Both the position numbers and the translations under genes were made by a program. Positions 43,374-52,888 of a stretch of 64,000 nucleotides of DNA are shown here, one piece after another; the stretch's first letter is position 1; each line of letters starts with the position of its first letter. Source of the stretch: Lactuca virosa (taxonomy: Eukaryota > Streptophyta > Magnoliopsida > Asterales > Asteraceae); assembly GCA_928212115.1 (NCBI GenBank), contig CAKMRJ010005745.1, positions 79,209,362-79,273,361 of the forward strand, in the 5' to 3' direction. The notes under the pieces were generated by a model, which saw nothing but the letters and a program-made list of their open reading frames with translations, was not told the DNA's origin and made no database searches.

Positions 43374-44166
43374 TGTTGGATTAGGTGTCTAAGCCCATAA
43401 CTATAATTGGTATGTACTTGACCCGAGAGTAGCATGGTCCATTTCGGGTTGCCTTCACCAGAACAATTTGATAGGATGGATATTTGAGAAAGAGGTTATT
43501 TGTGATTTATTAATATATTATAAGTGTAATATATTAAACTGAGAAATCATATTATTTAAGTAGTATTGATCAAGAATTAATTTGGAATTAATTTAGTGAT
43601 CAAAAGAGACTAATTAAATTAACGGGGACTGATTAAGTAAATCAGTGATACTTATAGTTTGGACTAATGATCCATGTTAATTATGTGGACTAAATCTTTG
43701 TGGAGTCCATGAATATTTTGTTCAAAGGGCTTATCATATGGATTATTGGATTAAAGGCCCAAGGGGAGTGGATTAGGGTTTACAAGTTGAAACTCTAGGA
43801 ATTCCACACTATAAATTTAACTCCTAATGCACCTAAAATTGGTCTAATGATTCCTAGTTGAACCCTAGCCGATTTTATTTGCTTCATGACCTCTCTCTCA
43901 TTATCCTCCACTTGTTCATGGTGTTTGTGACTTGTTTGAGGCATCACACTTGAGGTCCTAAGCTCTTGAAAGGGAAATTTACATGCTACAACTAAGAGGT
44001 ATTCTTCTAACTAGTGTTTTATGTTTCAGTTACCAAACTTGTATGCTAGTTATAGGTTTCATGCTTTGGATAATTTTTATTGCATGTATAATTAGATAAA
44101 ACTTAGATCCAAAGCATTAGGGTTGTATGTGCACCATAGGAGTGTTATAGTACATAAAACCCAACA
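43374..44166 (+). mobile_element. 3' LTR of copia element 2
   Basis: 793 bp, the partner of 36386-37179. Differences include a two-base deletion (gggttgtgcc / gggttgcc) and scattered single-base changes. The polypurine tract CAAGTGGGAGAC precedes it. Confidence 0.92.
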
Positions 44167-44171
44167 CTAAG

Positions 44172-44416
44172 GTGTGTGACTAAAGTTGAACACCAAATGA
44201 GAATGATTGCGATCCATGTATCATGTTTAACATGATGTCCAAAACACAAGGATAACTGATACATCACCTAGTCATATCAATTGAAGCCTTGGGCTTTTAG
44301 GAATTGAATGTTGTTTAATGTCACTTATTCATGTGTTGTTGGGGGCAGTGAAATGTTTCTAGATGTTCATCACCGTCTATATCCTTGTATGATTCAATCT
44401 TGCACAAATGGGATAT
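44172..44416 (+). other. Continuation of the 3' untranslated part of copia element 1
   Basis: It follows the CTAAG duplicate and ends in a polypurine-type tract (CACAAATGGGATAT, about 44403-44416) directly before the 3' LTR of copia element 1. It contains no reading frame. Confidence 0.75.
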
Positions 44417-44935
44417 TGTTGGTTCTATATGCTCTAGAATGATCATAAAACGATATTGCTAATAACATATGATTCTATAGGGTCACACCAATAACAAGTA
44501 TACACTTGAATTAATATTTTAGTATATGAGTTTAATTCATATTAAAATATTAGAACTCTAATTTATTATTAATTTGTAACAATAATAATAAGTAAACGTG
44601 ATTCATAAGTGTATGAATTATTATAAGTTTGGTACTTATATTGTTTAATTATTAAATGATTTACTTTGTGTGACATTTATTTATTTAATGCAAAGAGTTA
44701 CATTAAATAAATAAAAACTAACAAATTATGTATATTTATTGGAAAGTCTTTATCATACATACTTATAAAGCTAGCTTTTTTTCTTTAATATCATGCATTT
44801 GAAACCCCCTTTTTTAACTTCCTTTCACCACATTCATTTGAAACTCCCATGACTTTTCAATTTCTTTACAATAATATTATAAATAAGTTAAATAATGTTC
44901 TATAAAAAGGAAAGGGTGTTTATTACAATGTCTTC

Positions 44936-44988
44936 ATCCCACATCGATGGTGAGAGTAAACAAGAGAATGTTTCCTCTTCTATAAATA
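44936..44988 (+). promoter_or_regulatory. snRNA-type promoter module, copy 1 (USE + TATA)
   Basis: ATCCCACATCG at 44936-44946 is a perfect plant snRNA upstream sequence element (consensus RTCCCACATCG). TATAAATA follows at 44981-44988, 34 bp later. In plant snRNA genes a spacing of about 33-34 bp specifies RNA polymerase II; Pol III genes have about ten fewer. Transcription would start near 45010-45020. The downstream text is not a recognisable U RNA. Confidence 0.65.
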
Positions 44989-45952
44989 GGAAAGGTTGTG
45001 AAATGTTTCAAAGGGACCAAACCATGAGAACTTCTTCATGCCTACCTTTGTAGGATTTTGAAGGTATTATTTGGTGAGATTGTCTGTATTGGAAAGTGTC
45101 CAGTTAACTTTTAGAATTCCAAAAATGGTTTTGAACCGAATTTTTTCAGGTTTAAACCGTGTTTCAGTTAGAAAAAAAATTATGTAGTTGGGTATATTGA
45201 GTTGAACCGGAGTTGGATCAATTTGGACCGATAAAGGAATCATTTTCCTTTCACAACAAACATTTGAAACTCCCATGATTTTTCAAATTATTTATAATAA
45301 TATTATAAATAAGTTACATAATTTTATATAAATATAAAAAAGCATCTACCTAACCTAAAATTATAACTGTTTGAAAAATCACTTTGATTCAAAAGCACGA
45401 AATATATACAAACCGGGTTTCACTAGAAAAAAAAATATGTAGTTTGGTATATTTAGTTGAATCGGTCCGAGTTTGATCTATTTGGACCATAAAAGAAGCA
45501 TTTTCCTTTCACTACATACATTTGAAACTCCCATGATTTTTCAAATTGTTTCCAATGATATTTTTAAAAAGTTACATAATGTTATATAAATATAAAAAAA
45601 CATCTACCTAAACATAAAATTATAATTGTTTGAAAATTCGATTTGATCAAAAGCATGAAATATATACGCAGATTATATTTTATAAATGAATTCTTTTTAT
45701 AATGAACTTTTGAATCTTGAAAATACATATAAACAGACTTTCTATATTAAGTACCTAACTGAATTTATGATTTTAGAATTGAACAAAAAGTTATTCAATA
45801 AAAACTTACTTTTTTGGATAGCAACTTATGAGATTATAGAAAAATGGAACTATTGAACAATAAAGAAAGGGTAAACAAGAGAAAGGGTGTTTTACTAAAT
45901 AAGTTGAATAATGTTTTATAAACAAGAAAGCGTGTTTTATTACAATGTCTTC

Positions 45953-46005
45953 ATCCGACATCGATGGTGAGAGTAAACAAGAGAACGTTTCCTCTTCTAT
46001 AAATA
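45953..46005 (+). promoter_or_regulatory. snRNA-type promoter module, copy 2
   Basis: ATCCGACATCG at 45953-45963 has one mismatch to the USE. TATAAATA at 45998-46005 is again 34 bp downstream. The downstream 150 bp closely match copy 1 (gggaccaaaccatgagaac, tttggtgagattgtct), so the whole module including its possible transcript is duplicated. Confidence 0.6.
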
Positions 46006-46944
46006 GGAAAGGTTGTGAAATGTTTCAAAGGGACCAAACCATGAGAACTTCCTTATGCCTACCTTTTTAGGATGTTGAGGGTATTCTTTGGTGAGATTGT
46101 CTTTATTGGCAACTGTCCATTTAAGTTTTAGAATCCCGAAAATGGTTTTGAACAAGATTTTTTTAGGTTTAAACAGAGTTTCAGTTGAAAAACCGTTATG
46201 TAGTTTGGTATATTGAGTTGAATCGGTCTGAGTTTGATTAATTTGGACCGATAAAGGAAGCATTTTCCTTTCAGCACATACATTTGAAACTCCCATGATT
46301 TTTCAAATTGTTTCTAATAATATTATAAATAAGTTACCTAAACATAAAATTATAATTGTTTGAAAAATAAATTTGATTCAAAAACACAAAATATATACAA
46401 ACCGGGTTTCAATAGAAAAAACGTTATGTAGTTTGGTATATATTAAGCTTAATCGGTCCGAGTTTGATCAATTTGGACCGATAAATGAAGCATTTTCCTT
46501 TCACCACATACATTTGAAACTTTCATGATTATTTAAATTGTTTATAATAATATTATAAGTTACATAATGTTATATAAATATAAAAAAATCTACCTAAACA
46601 TAAAATTATAATTGTTTGAAAATTCACTTTGATTCAAAAACACAAAATATATACTCGATTATATTTTATAAATGAATTCATTTTATAATGACATTTTGAA
46701 TCATGAAAATACATATAAACAAAATTTCTATATTAAGTACCTAACTGAATTTATGATTTTAGGATTTAACAAAAAGTTATTCAATAAAAACTTAATTTTT
46801 TATAGCAACTTACGAGATTACTGAAAAATAGAACTATTGAACAATAAATTTTCTGGATAACGTTTTATTTGTATTATTTAATATTTTATTTAACAAAATG
46901 AAATTATTGACAAATAAAGAAATGAGTTTAATTAAACTGTCTTC

Positions 46945-46992
46945 ATCCCACATTGAATTATTTCAAAGGGAATGTATTCTCCTCTATAAATA
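46945..46992 (+). promoter_or_regulatory. snRNA-type promoter module, copy 3, degenerate
   Basis: ATCCCACATTG at 46945-46955 has one mismatch to the USE. TATAAATA at 46985-46992 is only 29 bp downstream, which is intermediate spacing. The downstream text (gggactaagccatgagatc..gtaggacgttgag..gtgagattgtctttg) is a diverged form of copies 1 and 2. Confidence 0.5.
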
Positions 46993-48230
46993 GGAAAGGT
47001 AGTGAATTATTTCAAAGGGACTAAGCCATGAGATCTTTCTTGCATCTAACTTTGTAGGACGTTGAGTATATTTTTTTTGTGAGATTGTCTTTGTCGACAA
47101 GTGACCAATTAAATTTCAGAATTTCGAAAATGATTTTGGACCGTATTTTTTAGATTTGGATCGAGTTTAATAAGGATCCGAGTGTCTTCTGGCTGAGTTA
47201 GGCAAACTCGCTTCCATTGGAGGCCGAGTTTAAGTAACATGCCGAGTATTTGGTTGTGTTAGCCAAGTTTTACAACCCTGTATGTAATACAATTTAAAGT
47301 TTTAACCTTATAAAAGACGTCACTATTATCATATGTTCTACATAATTATGGTAATATTTATGATACAAAACATTTTTTTTACTATTTAAGATAAAAAGTT
47401 GTCTCTATTATCATATGTCCTACAGAATGATAAAATTTAAGATAGATAAAAAGATGTATCTATTATCGTATTTTCTACATGATGATAATATTTAATATAA
47501 ACGTTTTAATTTAATATGAAATTATTATTTAATAGATAACAATAACGATTTATTTATTTTTAATTTTTTTTTTCTATTTTAATTATATAACTTTGTATAT
47601 GCAAAACAACTTCAAGTTACAACCTTATCTCTTATAATATAGTTCAACATAATAACAATACTAAAAATCATTTTTTATATTTTCTATGAAATTATTATTT
47701 AATTGCTAATAACAATGATTTAGTTATTTTTAATATAAAATATTTTTTTATATCCCACGCAACGCGCGGGCATTCGCCTAGTAAAATATAAAAGCTACTT
47801 CTTTAAAATAGAAGACTTGGGGTATTAAAGAGGAGAGAGAATGAGTGTTTGACTAACTTTCCCTCCTCTCTCTCATGATTTCATATATAAACACCTACAC
47901 CCACCTTTATGGGTGGTCCAATGCATGTAAAGACTTTTATATTAGTCTTTATTGACTCTTTCATGTGTGGGATGATTAAAAAAGTGAAAGGATTTCATTT
48001 TTCTAATGCTTAAACATATGAACGGAATTTTACTCTCACAAACTCTCTTATTCTCTCTCTAAGTTGTTAGTTGTTAAAAGAAGAGAATACATATTCTATT
48101 GAACACCAAAAATTCGTTTTTGGGTGTTCAAGCTCAAGAGGTTGTATTATCAAGAGTTGAACTAGCATTCATCCAATGTTGGAGCTTGTTGGTGGACTTT
48201 CTCTAGATGGATTCTAATTTGAGTTCTTGA

Positions 48231-48291
<61 letters not shown>
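48231..48291. repeat. Expanded (CAT)n microsatellite in the 3' LTR
   Basis: About 20 uninterrupted CAT units. The equivalent place in the 5' LTR (about 30098-30108) has only three. The expansion happened after the element inserted, or the array shortened in the other copy. Confidence 0.95.
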
Positions 48292-48497
48292 GTTCTACCT
48301 CCCATGAGGACCAAAGGAAAACAAAGGGTTTTAATCTTATCCTTCTATGGTTGTTGATTTAAATCTTGCATGTTCATGTAATGTGATCCTTTGTCGGATT
48401 TTATGATGTTCAAGTTTTATATTAAACGAATTCCATTGCAAACTCCAAGTTTTATGTTTTGAAACTTAATCTTGAAGAGCATGTTTCGATCACAGAG

Positions 48498-49087
48498 GCT
48501 CTTACCAGTCGGTATAGGCCCAACTAGGTGGTGTTCAACTATTCCGAGAAGAGTTAACATCTTTATTTGGCGGCTTCTGTAGGACAGACTTCCTACTCAT
48601 TTTAATATGTCCAAAAAAGGTATTGACTTGGTTTCGATTTAATGCCCATGTTGTGAGAGAGGTGGAGAAAATGATGAGCATATTTTTTTCGTTGTGAAGT
48701 GGCAATGATAGTTTGGGCTCCGGTGGAGAGAAAGTGCGACATATCGTTTTCTTTAATTTTTTTTCCATTAAGGAATGGATTTCTTGGGTAGACGCTCAAC
48801 ATATGACGGCGGTAAAAAAGGTTCGGATGGAAGTTATTGGGGCAGCTTGTACTTTCTTTGGAGATTCAGAAACTCACAAGTTTTTGGAAACTTGGAACAC
48901 ATACGTAAAAATTCGTTATTTGATTCAATTGTTTTATATGCTTTTTCTTGGCTGAAAAACTAAGATTCTAATTCTAGTGTTAATTGGAATGCTTGGGTTA
49001 ATTGCTCTTTGTAAATGCACTTTTTGTATTCTTTTTCTCTAGCACTTCGTTAGTTTTGTCTATATAATATTTTTAGCTGTTAAAAAA
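48498..49087 (+). pseudogene. LINE fragment 4: zinc-binding C-terminus and 3' end
   Basis: Frames spell VNIFIWRLL, DRLPTHFNMSKKGIDLV-like text and CPCCERGGENDEHIFF, the reverse-transcriptase zinc-binding domain (zf-RVT) of plant LINEs. EEWISWVDAQHMTAVKKVRMEVIGAACTFF and WRFRNSQVFGNLEHIRKNSLFDSIVLYAFSWLKN follow. The protein end is followed by a short 3' UTR and gttaaaaaaa, then the 13-bp target duplicate. The frame is broken around 48700-48720. Confidence 0.9.
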
Positions 49088-49100
49088 ACAATAGATCTGG

Positions 49101-49329
49101 TGTCAATTTTTCAGTGACAGTTGGTATCAATTGCGTCAAATTTAATGTTCTTGTTGGATATTATTAATCGTGAGGACATTTCCCGCTTTATATTTGAAAG
49201 CCTTTTCTTCCCATATATCTATGGCATGACAATTAAATTGAGTAACATTTATAAATTTATTTCTAACCTATATCGATGACATATCGTCTTAATATGTGTT
49301 TCTAGATTTTTGCAAAAAAAATTAGTTAT
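49101..49329. other. Short unexplained sequence between LINE and gypsy
   Basis: 229 bp of AT-rich sequence with no frame or repeat that I recognise. It ends in GTTAT, the left target duplicate of the next element, and continues beyond it at 57908. Confidence 0.5.
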
Positions 49330-49422
49330 TGTAACATCCCGAAATTCAGGTAAAGCTATTTAACCCTTCTCTTTTATCAAGTTGTCAAGATTAGCCCCTT
49401 GAGTGAATTTTGTAGCAAATGA

Positions 49423-50262
49423 GTACGCTGGGAGTACCGGGGAGTACGTTGCGCGTACTCATGCGCTTAATTTGGACGCGGACTCGCCTAGATACGCTGG
49501 GCGTACCCAGGGTTACGCTGGGCGTAACGCGCCCAGATGCAAACCCTAATATTTGGCTTGTGCACTATATAAGGGATGCTAAGGCTCATCTCTCAGCCAC
49601 CACATCAGAGAGTGAAACCCTAAGAGAGCCTTCCTTCGTCCTTTAGCTTGTGTGTGAGTGTTTTGAGCTAAAAGTGCCTTGGTGTGTTAGTGAAGAAGAA
49701 GGAGAGGAGCTTGTGGAGGCTAGGGCTTGAAGTGTAAGTTTGGATCTGAGATCTTCAGAGGAAGGAGCTTCATCTAGAGGTATAAAGTTCAAAACTTTCC
49801 TCCTTATTTTGGTTTGATGTTGCATGGACCATTTCTAGGGTTAAAAGTCCCAAAGATGGAGACTTTATGAGTGTAATGGACTCCATGGACCTAGATCTGT
49901 CCCATTTCAGTGATATTTGTGTTATAGATCCATAAAAATCCCAACTTGGTCGTTGTTATAGGGCCATGCTTGAGTTATGAGCCCTTCTAGGGTTGGAAAT
50001 GGAATGTTATGGGTGTTAGTGACTTGTCCAGCCATGCAAAGGCTTAAAGTCACCAACTTTATGGATTAAGAGGCTTAGAAATGGTCAGATCTAGAAGTTG
50101 GACGTGTGTCTTAACTGTTTAAGACCCCAAGAGCTTAGGAGTCTGAAACTAGGAGTTACGTGGGGCGTAATCCCAGTACGCGCGGCGTAATGGGTCGCGT
50201 ACCCCGTTTCTGAGAGGTAGCCGGGTACGCCCAGCGTACAGGTTTGGTACGCGCAGCGTAAC
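49423..50262. repeat. GTACGC-type palindrome clusters in the chromovirus LTR
   Basis: Cluster A: GTACGCTGGGAGTAC (49423-49437), GTACGTTGCGCGTAC (49444-49458), ATACGCTGGGCGTAC (49492-49506) and GTTACGCTGGGCGTAAC (49512-49528). Cluster B: forms near 50155 and 50176, exact GTACGCCCAGCGTAC (50225-50239) and GTACGCGCAGCGTAA (50248-50262). Arms and 3-bp spacer are as in the outer element's LTR although the rest of the two LTRs is quite different. Confidence 0.88.
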
Positions 50263-50596
50263 CCGGAAGGTTGACTTTTGTTGACTTTTAGGGTTCGGTC
50301 AACTTTAGGGTCTTTGAGCCATGAGAGGGGTAAAATGGTCTTTTACCCTTCTGAGAGTACTAAGAGAGGGAATAGTCTAGCCTCGAGAGTTGTATTGATT
50401 AAGAGTGTTTATTTCATATGATTAGGCAGAGGCTAGACCGGATTCTTACCGAGCTCGAGATTACCGAGTTACCCGAGGTGAGTCTTCTCACTATACATTA
50501 CCTAGAGTGGTATCTATGTGTAGACCGGAGGGTCTTGGGTGCTATGTGTATGTATAAGATTATGTGCATTGTGATATATGTATGCTATGTGTTGTA

Positions 50597-50735
50597 TAGA
50601 CCGGACCGGAGGGACCAACGATATAGACCGGACCGAAGGGTCCAACGATACAGACCAGACCGAAGGGTCCAACGAGCTATGACCGGATCAGAGGGTCCAA
50701 CGAGCTACGGGACTGGAGGGTCCCGCTGAGACACA
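50597..50735 (+). repeat. GACCGGACCGAAGGGTCCAACGA minisatellite
   Basis: Four to five head-to-tail units of about 26-34 bp with the core CCGGACCGAAGGGTCCAACGA. A degenerate unit follows (cgatcggagggtcttattg, to 50757). The 3' LTR has the same array at about 57473-57612. It lies 1.27-1.4 kb into the LTR. Confidence 0.88.
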
Positions 50736-51029
50736 TCGATCGGAGGGTCTTATTGTAGCCTCGAGTGGCGTATGTGTTGCATGTGGTATTTTGGGGAACT
50801 CACTAAGCATTTATGCTTATAGTTGTTGTGTTATGTGTTTCAGGTACCAGCGAGGATCGCGGGAAGGCGCCGACATGATCCGTACACACTTATAGAGTTT
50901 GTGTTGTTGAGATTCTGGGACATGTTTTGTGATGATGACGTTGGAAACATTATGTTTTGATATTGTTTTATGATTGAAAGTATGATTTAGAAATGAAAAA
51001 TTGTTTTGAAAATTCACGTTGTTACAAGT

Positions 51030-51041
51030 TGGTATCAGAGC
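51030..51041 (+). other. Primer-binding site of the 49.3-kb chromovirus
   Basis: TGGTATCAGAGC, three bases after the LTR end, a perfect initiator tRNA-Met complement. Confidence 0.93.
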
Positions 51042-51637
51042 CTTGGTTTGAGAGATTCGGGTGCATCTTCGGATGAACCTGAACTCAAACTGAGGAATTG
51101 AGAAAGTTTTCATAAAATAAACAATTTTTCTAAAAGAGTAAAAGATTTTTGAGAAAAGCAGAAGGAAGCAGTGTGTACGATCAGCCAGCGCCTGAACGGT
51201 GATTTCCCAAAATACCCTTACATTATGTGTTATGAGATATGTTATGATATGATATGCATGCTAGAGTAGGCTAGGTATTCATATTAGGACTAGAGTGGCC
51301 TGAATTGTGATGCCTTAGCCTAGGAGTTACTGCTACTATGAGATACTTCGAGAGTAAGTAGGTAGCAGCGAGGAATTTATGAGTGGTCTACTAGAGAGTA
51401 GCCTGAGTTTAGTGAGTTATAGAGTATTTGTGATCTGGGATCCTAGGAGGAGGACTTGGGGTGAATACCGATGCGCTGTGGAAGGTAGTATAAGGGCCCG
51501 TACTACTTGAAACACCAGATCGGTGAGCAGTCCAAGTAAGAATCCTCAGGGTACTAAAGAACAAGTAGGGTTGAGTATCGAGTGCGAGTATACTCGAACG
51601 AGTCTCTAATTCTTTTGTGTTGTATTTCAGAGACATC
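51042..51637 (+). other. Leader of the 49.3-kb chromovirus
   Basis: 596 bp without a credible gene. It ends ttgtgttgtatttcag/agacatc-ATG. The TTTCAG seven bases before the gag ATG resembles a 3' splice site and is matched in position by the outer element. It could reflect a leader intron. Confidence 0.7.
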
Positions 51638-52823
51638 ATGGTTGGGACGCGCCACCACCCAGGAGGAAGTGGTACCAGTGGTACCAGTGATGAGGAGATT
51701 CGTAGGTTGATTCACGAAGAGGTGGTTGCGGCCATTCAAGCTGAGATACCAGAGATGTTCGGGTCTATCAAGACCACGCTGATCGAGACTTTTGATGAGC
51801 GGTACGCTGCTCTTACTGATGCTGCTGTTGCTGCAGCCACCGCAGCCGTCGCTGCTGCCAGGCCGCAGGGGGGTGACTCGTTGCTGTACCGAGAGTTCAG
51901 CAACACGAAGCCACAAGAGTTTGATGGGACGCAGGACCCGATTGCTGCGATGAGGTGGATTTCTGATATCAAGGGATGCTTCTACACTTGCTCGTGTCTG
52001 GAGCATCTGAGGGTTCGGTTTGCGCTGAACCAGCTTCGCTTGGGAGCGAAGGACTGGTGGAAGTTTGTGACGGCGAACTTCACTACGGCAGAGCTTACTG
52101 CGGTGACCTGGGAGAGGTTCACCACGATGTTTCGGGATGAGTATGTTCCCCCTGTGGAGAGGGAACGTCTAGCCCAGGAGTTCTTATCCCTCAAGCAGGG
52201 AACCGAGTCTGTGACAGTGATTACGAGGATGTTTCATGAGAGGGCGTTGTTTTGCCCTGAGCACGTGTCGACCGAGCAGGCACGTATGAGCCAGTACTTG
52301 AGCATACTAAGGAGGGATATCTGTGAGTTCGTGGCAAACTCATCATACCGGAAATTTGCCGAGCTCCAGGCAAATGCCCGGAAGAGAGAGATTGAGCTGG
52401 AGACTTAGGTCAGGGAGGAGGCCGAGTCTCAGAGGAGGGACAGGCGACCGGCACAGGCACAGCCGGCAGCCAAGTGGGCAAAGCCCGCTGATTCGAGATC
52501 TGGGGGTCCGAAGGGCCGTACTTGTGGGAAGTGCGGCAAGAGTCACGAGGGGGTGTGCAGAGCTGGGGTGTGTTACAAGTGTGGGAAGGAGGGGCATTAC
52601 GCGAGGGATTGCCCCAAGGGATTCTCGGTTTGATTTCATTGCAATCAGACCGGCCATCGGAAGGCCGAGTGCCCTCAGCTACTACAGGGATCAGCACAGG
52701 GGTCTACACATGCTGCTAGAGCTATCGAGGTCCGGCCAGCGAAGGCCGAGGCACCGAAGGCTCGCGGGAGAGCCTTCCAGTTGACAGCGGAGGAGGTCCG
52801 CGCAGCGCCCGATGTCGTGGCCG
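51638..52823 (+). pseudogene. Gag of the 49.3-kb chromovirus
   Basis: I choose the ATG at 51638 (MVGTRHHPGG) over the one at 51617 because it aligns with the outer element and follows the TTTCAG word. An alanine-rich N-terminal region is followed by the capsid segment (FDGTQDPIAAMRWISDI, LNQLRLGAKDWWKF, TWERFTTMFRDEYVPP, FLSLKQGTESV). TAG at 52406-52408 interrupts it. Beyond the stop it continues in frame through a basic linker to CGKCGKSHEGVC and CYKCGKEGHYARDC (CX2CX4HX4C), then TGA at 52631-52633 replaces the first cysteine of CFHCNQTGH. It ends with LTAEEVRAAPDVVAG across the intron. Confidence 0.87.
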
Positions 52824-52888
52824 ATATGTATTCTTTTACTTACCTATTTTGAGTTTGAGATTTTGTGCTTATATTGTGTTATGCTTAG
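52824..52888 (+). other. Putative 65-bp intron at the gag/protease border
   Basis: The segment begins ATATGT (GTATGT in the outer element; a G-to-A change has hit the donor) and ends TTATGCTTAG. It holds three in-frame stops (TGA, TGA, TAG), and 65 is not a multiple of three. Taking it out joins GCC-G to GT-ACT, giving AGTF, and places gag and protease in one frame. With the donor mutated, this copy can no longer splice normally. Confidence 0.72.

Larger units (their letters stand above)
36386..44166 (+). mobile_element. Ty1/copia element 2, plus strand, nested
   Basis: LTRs at 36386-37179 and 43374-44166 begin TGTTGGATTAGGTGTCTAAG and end AAAACCCAACA. CTAAG flanks the element on both sides (36381-36385 and 44167-44171). 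The PBS is at 37181-37192 and a polypurine tract (CAAGTGGGAGAC) at 43362-43373. The LTRs look about 97 percent alike by eye, so the insertion is fairly young. The 4-kb pol region nevertheless has almost no open sequence, which points to a non-autonomous element copied by proteins of a relative. Confidence 0.92.
44753..47781 (+). mobile_element. Helitron inserted in the copia 3' LTR
   Basis: The insertion lies exactly between A and T of the LTR (cttta/taaaata) with no target duplication. The 5' end is TCATACATACTTATAAAG. The 3' end has the inverted repeat CCCacgcaacgcgcGGG, then CATTCGC and terminal CTAG (47778-47781). This is the standard plant Helitron layout. It has no Rep/helicase frame, so it is non-autonomous. 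Its centre is an array of repeats: blocks with catttgaaactcccatgatt at about 44835, 45265, 45520, 46280 and 46505, and three copies of a promoter-like module. Confidence 0.88.
29310..48492 (+). mobile_element. Ty1/copia element 1, plus strand, with nested insertions
   Basis: It is bounded by LTRs beginning TGTTGGTTCTATATGC (29310 and 44417) and ending ATCA (30306 and 48492). CGGAG at 29305-29309 and CAGAG at 48493-48497 form the target duplication with one C-to-T type difference (G to A). The order gag, protease, integrase, RT, RNase H (INT before RT) is that of Ty1/copia. Copia element 2 (36386-44166) sits in its 3' untranslated part and a Helitron (44753-47781) in its 3' LTR. Its own frames carry many stops. 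Confidence 0.92.
44417..48492 (+). mobile_element. 3' LTR of copia element 1, split by a Helitron
   Basis: The LTR is in two parts, 44417-44752 and 47782-48492. Joined, they align with the 5' LTR without a gap at the join (cttta/taaaata). The second part holds the expanded ATC microsatellite. The LTR ends in ATCA at 48492, followed by CAGAG. Confidence 0.92.
49330..51026 (+). mobile_element. 5' LTR of the 49.3-kb chromovirus
   Basis: The TATA box CTATATAAGG is at 49565-49574, about 240 bp into the LTR. Cluster A palindromes lie at 49423-49528 upstream of it. Cluster B lies at 50155-50262, immediately followed by TTGACTTTTGTTGACTTTT with W-box cores (50271-50290). A 26-bp minisatellite is at about 50597-50735. 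It is 37 bp longer than the 3' LTR; most of this is one extra palindrome in cluster B and about 15 bp in cluster A. Confidence 0.93.

Noticed and set aside
45067..46296. Minus-strand frames sharing MGVSNVC.ERKM.PLSVQI
   Set aside because: Both are reverse readings of the duplicated Helitron 2 repeat. The similarity comes from DNA duplication, and the frames contain shifts and stops.
48229..48291. Possible CRISPR-like or structured repeat array
   Set aside because: It is a plain trinucleotide microsatellite without spacers; CRISPR arrays are not expected in a plant genome.
49101..49329. ttggtatcaattgcgtc at 49122-49138 as a primer-binding site
   Set aside because: Only TTGGTATCA matches the initiator tRNA complement and there is no adjacent LTR edge.
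50418..50729. 103-codon frame with RPDRRVQRY repeats (also 57294-57605)
   Set aside because: It is the LTR minisatellite read in frame and occurs in both LTRs. A protein-coding role is unlikely without a further conserved part.
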